Position numbers and translations under genes: made by a program. 64,000 nt of DNA from Marthasterias glacialis (taxonomy: Eukaryota; Echinodermata; Asteroidea; Forcipulatida; Asteriidae): the NCBI GenBank assembly GCA_911728455.2, contig OU452219.1, forward strand, positions 11,250,397 through 11,314,396, given 5' to 3'. This document shows positions 55,981 to 64,000 of this stretch, one piece after another. The notes beneath the pieces were generated by a model. The model saw nothing but the letters and a program-made list of their open reading frames with translations, searched no databases and was not told where the DNA came from. Positions within the stretch are counted from its first letter, which is position 1. Each line of letters starts with the position of its first letter.

Positions 55981-57223
55981 TCCCCGATATTGGCCTGGAT
56001 TGGGCAAGAGTCAAGGGGAATAAAGCAGTAGGGAATACAGGTAAGCTGTGCAGACTGTGGTATACATCGTACGGGGAGCTGTTGACCGACTGCGGGGAGT
56101 GGGGTGGTAAGCGCGGTATGCAACAGGCGGGTGCCGTCTCGCTGCTCACGGCGCCGATACACGAGCCCATCCCCGCGCATACAACCCCACTAGACCCCGG
56201 TGGTGGTGGGGAAGGGAGACTCAAAGCCCGTGCCCTCATGGACATGGAGTACGAAGATGATTCGTGGCGTAGAAGCCGGTCCATTGAGAAACCGTGTCCA
56301 GCAGGGATGGGCTTAGGGAGCGTGGGACAAGTGCCGAGAAGTGTCTCGCAGTGGTGGGACGATACGGGGACTGCTGAAAGACTGTCCGGGTGGTGCATGG
56401 GTAACCTTGCATCGTACCTCAGTGGTGTCCCTCCATGGTGCGGATACGGCAGCAAATGGCCGTGTGGCCAGTACATTGAATACGGCTTATCGGCTGTCCG
56501 GATGGGTAAAGAGAACCCGTTTGTAAGAGGTCCAACTCCCCGTTTGAGCTGAGCGATGCGGTTCCGAGAAGCAGCCGTGGACCTCCGCCGTAGCTTCCCC
56601 GTCGTGCCCCCGATGAACACGTCGTCGCTGGACGGGTCCAACATCCAGTAGTTCCCCTTCCCTGGGTCGTCGTAATGCCGGGGCACCTTCACAAAACATT
56701 TATTGAGGCTCAGGTTGTGTCGGATAGAGTTCTGCCACCCTTGCTTATTTTCCCTGTAATACGGGAAATTGGTCATGATGTACTCATAAATACCGTTCAA
56801 CGTCAGCCGCTTTTCTGGACTCGATCTAATTGCCATCATGATCAGTGCGTTATAACTGAACGGCGGCTTCTCACCGAACTTGTTCTTAGGCGGTGAACTC
56901 TTTTCACCTTCCTTGGATTCGGTTTTCCCTTTCTCCTCGTCTTTTCCATCCTTCTCCTGTTCCTCCTCCGCATCTTTCAGGTTTTCAGAAACTTCTCTCT
57001 CATCGGCCATGTCGGTGTCCGCTTCATGGCCTATGCTGCTGCTGTCCCCCTTGACCACCGAGTTGACCACCGAGTTGACCACGGGTGGTGGAGGCGAGAT
57101 GGCCGGCAGCTCAGAGGGCTCCCGCTTGCCCAGCATGATATGATCAATGGAGAAGGGTTTCTTGGTGGATCGTATCTCATCAGCCGTCTCGGCCCGCATC
57201 TGCATGCACTCCAGCTTCACCAT
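55976..57223 (-). CDS. foxG: Forkhead box G (FoxG/BF-1) transcription factor, single exon
   Basis: A complete 415-codon frame encodes a nuclear forkhead (winged-helix) DNA-binding protein. The forkhead domain spans about residues 118-214, starting [16 protein letters not shown]. Recognition helix 3 ([13 protein letters not shown], 165-177) keeps the base-contacting Asn165 and His169. Wing 1 contains [15 protein letters not shown], and the following [14 protein letters not shown] is diagnostic of the FoxG class. Upstream is an eh1-like Groucho-binding motif FSIDHIMLG (24-32) and a long acidic/lysine-rich linker (about 60-112). Downstream, YSMYWP (248-253), [10 protein letters not shown] (312-321) and [13 protein letters not shown] resemble short conserved FoxG C-terminal blocks. 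The start codon has a strong context (A at -3, G at +4). FoxG proteins are known as repressors in anterior neural and sensory patterning; that role is family knowledge here. GC content is clearly higher than in the flanks. No intron is needed. The stop lies in an A-run containing AATAAA, discussed separately. Confidence 0.96.
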   Translation of the reverse strand: MVKLECMQMRAETADEIRSTKKPFSIDHIMLGKREPSELPAISPPPPVVNSVVNSVVKGDSSSIGHEADTDMADEREVSENLKDAEEEQEKDGKDEEKGKTESKEGEKSSPPKNKFGEKPPFSYNALIMMAIRSSPEKRLTLNGIYEYIMTNFPYYRENKQGWQNSIRHNLSLNKCFVKVPRHYDDPGKGNYWMLDPSSDDVFIGGTTGKLRRRSTAASRNRIAQLKRGVGPLTNGFSLPIRTADKPYSMYWPHGHLLPYPHHGGTPLRYDARLPMHHPDSLSAVPVSSHHCETLLGTCPTLPKPIPAGHGFSMDRLLRHESSSYSMSMRARALSLPSPPPPGSSGVVCAGMGSCIGAVSSETAPACCIPRLPPHSPQSVNSSPYDVYHSLHSLPVFPTALFPLTLAQSRPISGK

Positions 57224-57644
57224 GTTTGATGAGGATGTAAATATAAACTCTTGTCACTCACTAGAGCAGAACGCACGGGAAACCTTAATCCAGCCGAGGA
57301 TGTCACAGTCACTGTAGCCGCCTGACAAATTGGCAAACAACCGGTATCACCTTCGGTAAGCCATCCGCCTATATGACTGCACTTCGTGACCGTCCGATAG
57401 AAGGCAATCATACAGATTGATGTACCTTCTTGTTTTTCACTCTCAACTATTACAAATCTGCCGGCGAACCACCACCGTGAGAAGGAGCCTGCACACCGTT
57501 GTTCCTACAGCGAAAGTTAGAATTATTAATGTGCGGCCAGGCTATACGTTTCTACTGCAATGGCATAACGCTGCGTAAAGCGAGTTATACGTGTATAATG
57601 TGTGTGGTGATCATCCGTCAGTGCAACAAGAAGTTTAGTTTCCA
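57224..57644 (-). other. foxG 5' flank, probably 5' UTR
   Basis: This is the sequence directly upstream of the foxG start codon, with no convincing coding frame of its own. It is moderately GC-rich and probably holds the transcription start and 5' leader. No splice acceptor just before the ATG is obvious, so an unspliced leader is assumed. Confidence 0.35.
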
Positions 57645-57725
57645 CTGACCAATCGAAACAAGCGGTGCAACCAAGCGACAGCAACACGCCACAGACCAAT
57701 CAACGCCGCCGGCTTATTGGGTCTT
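57645..57725 (-). promoter_or_regulatory. Candidate foxG proximal promoter: cluster of CCAAT-type boxes
   Basis: About 430-500 bp upstream of the foxG start codon the plus strand reads GACCAATCG, then GACCAATCAA, then TTATTGGG, which is CCCAATAA on the gene strand. That gives three CCAAT/ATTGG boxes within about 80 bp. The stretch 57520-57720 is also richer in CpG than the surrounding DNA. A weak TATA-like GTATAAC on the gene strand lies near 57584-57590. Promoter use and the start site are inference. Confidence 0.4.
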
Positions 57726-59339
57726 TGTTGCACTTCAGCTAATCGCTCAATAAATGTGATAGTCTTCTGAATTGAGTTTGTATATACAAGTGTTCGGCCC
57801 AAGATTAGCACGATTGTGTTATGGAGCGGTTTTAACGGCCGTCAGTAAGGTACAGTTATACCAGAAACAAAGCCAGATCTAATGACTAGGCTTGGAGTTT
57901 GCCGGGCTAGATTAATGCCAAATTGGAACTGGTGATTATGAACCAGCTCAGAGGATTTCTCTCTTTTTTTGTTTGGGTTCTTTTACTTCCATCATGGCCA
58001 ACAAAACATGGATTACAGTATACCAACTAACACTCAGGGTTGAACATTGTATCGCGACAATGTACAAATAAACAATAGCTCGCCATAGGAAAGTCAACGG
58101 AAGATTTACACAAGGAAGACCCGCTCTCTCTCTAACAACTTTGAGATGCATTTAAAATAAATATTATCCCAGTTGTGAAGCCACAAAAAAAACTTCCAGC
58201 GGTATTTAATGATGGAATTGAAGTCTAAAATGTTGCGTTAAAGGCGCACTGGTTTCAATGTAGTATAAAGAACAAAAGTTCTATTCATTTACTCTTTATA
58301 ATGGTCGGGGGGGGCGGGGTCCCGAAATTATTTGAAGCGAAGTCAGAAACTAAAAAATAATAAGGTTAACAATACATTTCTTCAAGAAAAGCCCACGGTA
58401 TCCAAACTGAATTAAGCTTACTTGAAAAGAGACTTCGTGCAAATGAATCTCATAGTTTGACTTCACAAACACTGCAGCCGCCATTACAACATGTACAGAG
58501 TTTGTCAAAATTTTGGCTAAAAGCGAACGGTGCTTACTCTTTGGAGATAATACCACAAAACTAAAAAGAGTTTTCAGGATTTTATTTTTAAAAGGATTTT
58601 GGTCATAATTTCTTATAGTAATAGCATGGAGGAAAGCCCCTTCGATTGATTAGATACATTCTCACAGACTGACGTATGTATCATGGAAGAAGACATATTT
58701 GCCGTGGTTTGGGTCTTGAAAGAGTAAACCTAAGGCCTTCCCTGAAGTATGCTCTCGGTTGGTTTCGTTCATTCAATTTTTAATATGAATCATAAAACTA
58801 GTTGATCCTAAGTCATTCAAAATGATATTGACAACTTAAAATCGTCTAAGTCTCAGCCCAGTGTTAAAAAAAACTTTCCAGTTTAGTGAAAGACTCCCCT
58901 GCCAATTACACTCTGGTCAACTCTCAAGCAAATCTTTCTTACTTTCTGAGCTTTGGTTAATTTCCATAACAAGCTAATACCATTCAAGTGCTGCACAACT
59001 ACATTGAAATCCTACAAGCGAATCTCGCTTGAGGTGCCCCCCTGTATTTATGACACTAATCTTTCACGCGGGGTGACTGTTCAACGGGATCAAGAGCCAA
59101 AGGTCTGGGGAGGTCATACAATCAAAATGGCCGCCATCAACTCATGTCAGTTTTCTCGTTCAAAAAAAAAATCACGATCAAAATAGTTAGACATGATGAA
59201 ATTTACTGAAAAGTCGCTTTTTATATTATTCACGCGAAGGTTTTGACAATGACATTTGCAATCAAGGGATTTGGTCATGTTTTTGTTTTTAAGAGTTCTT
59301 GCTATTAACCTAAACCGACGCTGATATTTTCAACATGTT
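57726..59339. other. foxG upstream region; no gene seen
   Basis: AT-rich. ATGGCCGCCAT occurs near 59127. Nothing coding. Confidence 0.45.
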
Positions 59340-59755
59340 TTGTTTTTATTTAGGCCCACATATTGCATGAATTCATTTTGGTTTTATTTTGTAATCCTCA
59401 TTTTAATTTATACTTGTCTCCGAACGTCTCTTATTTTTATGGTTGGATTTGTGGTGTTTTTTGTTTTCATTCTTAGGGCCCAATATGTACCTCTTAGAAA
59501 TGCATGTATTCCTTTTAGGTAGTGTTTTAGCTTCTTCTTATTTTCTTTTTTTTTTTCTTTTTTTTATTTGTTTATTTAATTGTTATTATTATTATATATG
59601 TTTTTTTCTTCTTTTATTTGACTTGTGTATTTTACATTATATGTAGCCAGGGCCCGGGAGAGTAGTTAATTGTTAACTTTGGGGGCTAACCTATAGTAAA
59701 AAACAAAATCAATCAATCAATCAATCAATCAATTAATCAATAAATCAACATCATA
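59340..59755 (+). repeat. (AATC)n microsatellite after a possible LINE 3' UTR
   Basis: T-rich sequence is followed by CCAGGGCCCGGGAGAGTAG, GGGGGCTAACCTATAGT and then (AATC)n at about 59706-59745. Short tandem tails of this kind are typical of CR1-like LINE 3' ends. The LINE assignment is inference; the microsatellite is certain. Confidence 0.5.
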
Positions 59756-59844
59756 TTTTTCAAAAAAGTAAAGTTACAAACCAAAGAGTCCGGATAGAGT
59801 TGAAACTCGCCATTAGACAAAGTTACTATTTGTAATTTTCAACT

Positions 59845-60080
59845 TTTTTGATTGGTCCAGTCTGAAAGATCACTGATTAAACAGTTTACACCAGTACCGA
59901 TTATACAGAGAGATATTTCCGTCTGAAATACTATCAAAGGTCGAGGAAATGGCGTCTGAAGATTACACAAATCACTCTTGCTTGTTTCGATTGCCACAAT
60001 CAAAATAAGCCTGATAAGAACATGCACAAAGTTCCTGACAGAATAGAAACCGTTTTTCACCGGAACTTGACCACTAATGG
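59845..60080 (-). repeat. Dispersed repeat family J, full inverted copy
   Basis: CAGTCTGAAAGATCA, CCAGTACCGATTATACAG, ATATTTCCGTCTGAAATACT, GTTTCGATTGCCACAATC, AACATGCACAAAGTTCCTGA and AAACCGTTTTTCAC occur in order. This is the most complete copy and defines the right end. Confidence 0.75.
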
Positions 60081-61849
60081 ATGACATTTTGAGGTGATTT
60101 TACAGTATGTTTATTAATCAAAGTCTTAAAAAAAAAACGGAATATTCCTTTTTAACGATCTTTCAATATTATTCAAAGGTTTCAACTGGAACTTTTTATT
60201 TCATTTTTCTTCAAAAAGTTACAAAGAAACATTATCTATGTTTTGTGTTGGACCAACAAAAAAAAGACCCACAAACAAAGTATAACTCTGGGTTTACAAT
60301 GTATGATATTGGAAAGGAGTTTTAAAAATAAAAGTACATTTTGGTAATTGCAGTTTATGTATAATCGTGAACTCCAAACGGCCTTCTGTTTAAAACCTAC
60401 GAACAATAATGATTGAAAATAATTTAATGGTGTTGTGGTGTACAGTTTAAGGGGAGTAAATTTCAATCTCATTGTTTTTTTCTGCTCTAAGTTACGTCTG
60501 TGCAATATTTTCTCATTGATATTTTCACTTTTTATTTGTAATTTTTATTTCCGTTGTTGATGTTTTTTTTGTATTCATTGATTGTTTGATTAATTTTTTT
60601 TTGATGAGATTATTGTATATCACATTTTACTTTACGTTGATGAGTATCTTGAACTTGAAATGAAGCTGTAGGCATATAGCTTTAACGCAATAGAAACAAA
60701 AAATAATTGAAAAACAATCAAAACAAATGATCAATCTAAAGATTATGACCAATTTTATACCAGCTCCACCAAAAGTCATAAGCGCTTTTGTTTCCGTCTG
60801 AAATAATGTGACAGTTCCAATACTCGGTTGTTATTACGGTTCGCTTAATCGAACGTCCACATCATGAAAAAAAAATCCCTGATCAAAATTGAACCTTTTA
60901 TTAACATTTGGAGTTCACTGGTTGTTTATTTGAAACAAGAGGATTGGATTAATGCGCTCATCCCAAAAGCAATCATATTTTATACCTTTAATACTTTGAT
61001 TTTGCAGGCGTGCCATTTCAGAAAAACAGGCTGGGGCTGTGTTGATGAGCGTGTTTGCCAAACCACCGGGTTTATTTGGCTTAGCGAGAAAGGGCTGAAA
61101 CTCAATCCTGAAAAGCTTGGCCCACAATTTGCCAACATTTTCATCAAGAACATGGCCAAGTACGTGCCTCATGTGTCCCCGGTGCAAACAGACCTTGGTG
61201 GGCGCGCAGGAAAAGGGAAGGCCCTAGGAACTTGAAGTTCCTTACAGTCCCTTGGTGATTTTCCATCGAGATGTTCAAGGGTCTTTTTCTCTCAAACTTG
61301 AAGACAGTCTGTCTGTCACCTCGGAGAGGGCTCGTTACCCCCAGGGTGGGGGAACACTGTGTGAATGGTCAGTGAACCCAGACGTAGATCGGCTATAGCA
61401 TATTGGGTGACATTTTGTCCATTTGGGCGCTTATTGGTGGTCGAGTTTTCAATTTTTACAAAATGTCACAATATGGACATAGACTCGGGGGCTGACACTT
61501 TGAGGTAAGAAGTGCAGCGTCGGGGATCTAAAGGATTTGCTTGCCAAATAGTGGTTTTTCATTTGAGCTAAACTATCATAGTCATGGTAAACAATCTCAC
61601 TGACGTCATCATCTACGTCATTTTATGTCATTTATGATATCCAGTGGTAGGATTTATCTTTGAAGGGAAGGGGCGTATTTTGTTTTGCATTTGGGTTTGG
61701 CCAACTTTACCTTTTTCCAAGGGCCAACCCTCCCCCACTCCTCTTCTCTGTCTCCCCTCGGCCTCCTTTAGACAACACTTGAAACTCCCAGCTTGTTGTA
61801 TTTCATCAACTTCTTTAAATATGCACTACACTCCACTTCATATCCTTCG
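60081..61849. other. No convincing gene
   Basis: A 123-codon frame at 60864-61235 has no recognised domain. GTGACATTTTGT (61407-61418) and ACAAAATGTCAC (61458-61469) form a 12-bp stem-loop. Confidence 0.45.
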
Positions 61850-61925
61850 GTTTCCTGACGACAAGAGCACTATCGTCGAAACGTCGACAATAAACCAAGT
61901 GGCTCTTTTCAGAGCCGCCACCTCT
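61850..61925. repeat. Repeat Q, copy ending in a histone-type stem-loop
   Basis: CCTGACGACAAGAGCACTAT, CGTCGAAACGTCGAC and then GGCTCTTTTCAGAGCC (61901-61916). The last word has the 6-bp stem and 4-nt loop of metazoan histone mRNA 3' ends, but no histone frame is nearby. Confidence 0.6.
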
Positions 61926-62029
61926 TCTACAAAAATTGATTACACGGTGGAACCCGTGAGATTAACTGATTATCCAAAAAATAGATCCTCTGTTAGCACC
62001 CGTCCTACCTTCTCTGAACCCTCCTCAAC

Positions 62030-62285
62030 ACACCAACACCTTCTTCATCACCATCTTTGTAATCACCACCCCAAGTTCCCAAAAGCTGTCGACGACATCA
62101 CTGCCATCATCATCACCTCCCTAACCACTGCCCCCTGCATCATTATTATATACCCATCCTCTCCGTAGCACCCCCATCCTCCCCTTCCATGCCCTCCTCT
62201 CGACTTCTTAATTCATCCATTCCTCCTCATATTTATCATCTTCATCCTCCTCATCCTCATCATCATCAGCATCATTCTGTTCTCC
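62030..62285 (+). repeat. CT/CAT-rich low-complexity tract
   Basis: CACC/CATCATC-rich sequence including TCCTCATCCTCATCATCATC. It inflates open frames in this area. Confidence 0.8.
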
Positions 62286-62629
62286 TTCAATTATCTCACT
62301 ATGTAAATACTAGCAATACAGGGCAGAGCGGCTGCGTCATAGTCCAGCCAAAGAAGAAGAAAAATGAGAATGTACAACACTTGCATTCAATAAAACATGG
62401 GGCTGTCGACATGTGCCATCGTGCTCCTTATACAAAAAAAAGAACTCCAGTTGATAAGAAACCCTACCATCTTGTGTCTAACCTGTCGCGGTCTTTTATA
62501 CCGCACATGTGGCCAATAAGAGTGGAGTGGCCGCTTGAACGAGATATTAAAACCCCTTTCACCTCTCGGCACGGGCCCTTGTGGGGCAATCTCGGAAGAG
62601 GGCCAAGGAGCTGGGTGTAAATTAGGCAG

Positions 62630-62715
62630 TGGCTCTTGACAGATGACAGCGGGCCATTAAAGTATCTACTTACGCCTTGACAGCTATCAGAGTTCAGCGA
62701 CAGATCACGTGACCG
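62630..62715. promoter_or_regulatory. Candidate enhancer: three TGACAG motifs plus CACGTG box
   Basis: TGACAG, the core of TALE homeodomain (Meis/TGIF) sites, occurs at 62637-62642, 62644-62649 and 62678-62683. A CACGTG E-box in the setting TCACGTGACC follows at 62706-62711. The block is non-repetitive, is flanked by GC-richer sequence (62560-62760) and sits about 5.4 kb upstream of foxG. Motif presence is seen directly; enhancer function is inference. Confidence 0.35.
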
Positions 62716-62759
62716 GTTTACGGGGCAGTCGTCGTGGAGGGCGGGAAATTGGCTTTGGT

Positions 62760-64000
62760 TTCTTGTTGTTCAAACACCAGGCACGGATTATGTTGTTTGT
62801 GTGGTTTTCGTTTTGAAACAATGGATGGTTGAAGTACGTGTTGGGACAAATTTTTCTGAAAACATTTCCTCGGGGAGAAATAAACAGACAGCTAAATTAT
62901 AACAATGCCAAAGGGTTAAGGCATGGGTCGAACACTGACGCTGAGTACCTTTGAGTTTAAAATTATCAAAGAATTACCTACACACTATATTGAAGTTCTA
63001 AAAAAAATTATGCTACGTTTGGTCTGACTTTCAAATCCAATGTACAAAAGAATCCATAAAGGCCGAACCACCGACTGTCCGTAAACAATGTGATGAAATT
63101 CAACTCGTGTTCAAGCACGAATTGAACAGGCAATGAGTGGCGAAGCATTGGGTTTCAACAGAAGGAAAAAAAAGGGGAGATTTCCTCATGTTTGGGGACA
63201 AACCCGATGGTTAAATGGGGGTCAGTACGAGGTCCCAGTCTCCGAGGACTGACTGAGTGGCCACGGCCTCCGGTTTTGGAGTTCCGAGAGGTAACTTCAA
63301 GTGTGAAACAGGACCCGGGCAAACATGGGGTATCAATGTCTACAACACGGGGCGGGAGAGGTCGTTGGAAGCCGTCCGTGTCTCCACGCCGATGACTTCG
63401 CGGTCTATCTATGATAAGTAAAGTGATGGGGGGCCTAGTTTCATTCGCATCTCCACCCACTCGTCCCTTTTCTACTCGAAGCACAAGGGTCCAAGCAGAA
63501 GAGGTGCAATTTGAAATGAAGACCGTGCACAAAAGAACCCAAGCCCTAAAGTCAAATGGTGCTGAAACATGAATTTTAATGACCACCTATATTGTGTTCG
63601 TTCAATCTTTTCAACCTGTAACAATTCTCACACAATATACTTTTGTGACGCCGACTGATGTGAAACAAAACTAAACTGTTTCAATATTGAACTTCCGAAT
63701 CTGTTACCAATTTTCCTTGCCCTGGAGTATCATCACTTCCAATTTCCGCCTCCTCTCTTTTATAACAACAGCCACTGCTTGGCGTTTTAAGAACCAAATC
63801 AGGAACTGTCACCGATGTATCCATTTTTTGGGAGGCCCGGGGCTACTTCATCATAACGCTTGGGTTCGGGTTTTTTTATTCCCAAGTGTGTCAACGTAAG
63901 TGAACATGAAACAGTCGTTTATACTGCGTACTTATAGTGACAGGCGTTTTGAAATCTTGCCTTGGCGGGAAATAAGTGGTTGTCAGTTTTCAGATCATAA
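62760..64000. other. No gene seen
   Basis: AT-rich then GC-richer at 63180-63420, with frames on both strands but none protein-like. Confidence 0.45.

Noticed and set aside
55976-57223. foxG as a processed retrocopy, because it is intronless with an A-run after the stop
   Set aside because: FoxG is commonly single-exon, the frame is fully intact, and promoter-like CCAAT boxes lie upstream.
61895-61925. Histone gene 3' end
   Set aside because: No histone coding sequence upstream; the same arrangement occurs in a dispersed repeat at 38.7 kb.
61644-62168. 174-codon plus-strand frame
   Set aside because: It runs through repeat Q and a CT-rich tract; composition explains its length.

Overview
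This is a eukaryotic window, almost entirely non-coding, that carries one clear protein gene: an intronless forkhead transcription factor of the FoxG (BF-1) class on the minus strand at 55976-57223. Its forkhead domain is very close to the FoxG class, and FoxG is found across bilaterians. The roughly 37-40% GC background (my estimate by eye), the gene-poor setting and the dense short DNA transposons point to a marine invertebrate deuterostome. An echinoderm is my best guess, but that is inference and not proven here.

Layout. From 1 to about 55 kb there is no intact host gene. The space is filled by non-autonomous DNA transposons (MITEs), other dispersed repeats, tandem repeats, one decayed LINE and unique sequence. 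Several MITEs can be bounded by their terminal inverted repeats (TIRs). These include hAT-type elements starting CAGTGGCG, one of them with a perfect 8-bp target duplication (34502-34860). There is also a TTAA-flanked piggyBac-like element (8395-8614), two adjacent copies of one ~470-bp element (2820-3768), a foldback family with G-rich arms (4174-4322 and at least four relatives) and several others. An abundant family with the word GACAGTATTTCAGACGGAA has about nine or ten recognisable copies on both strands. It is associated with two arrays of an ~80-100-bp tandem unit. A LINE reverse-transcriptase remnant with a premature stop and a frameshift lies at 29350-30025.

Tandem repeats include about 85 perfect copies of a 7-mer (5391-5986) inside one arm of a foldback MITE, a 21-bp-type array (16675-16975), a coding-like array (14818-15182), a TTG/TGATG tract (9830-10345) and assorted microsatellites.

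The last 9 kb holds FoxG, its upstream sequence with three CCAAT-type boxes, and more repeats. About 5.4 kb upstream is an unusual cluster of TGACAG motifs next to a CACGTG box that could be an enhancer. A developmental gene lying alone in a wide gene-free region is typical of genes with long-range control, so the non-repetitive blocks noted below are candidate regulatory DNA. No operon, CRISPR array, rRNA or convincing functional tRNA is present. The two tRNA-like segments look like SINE heads.
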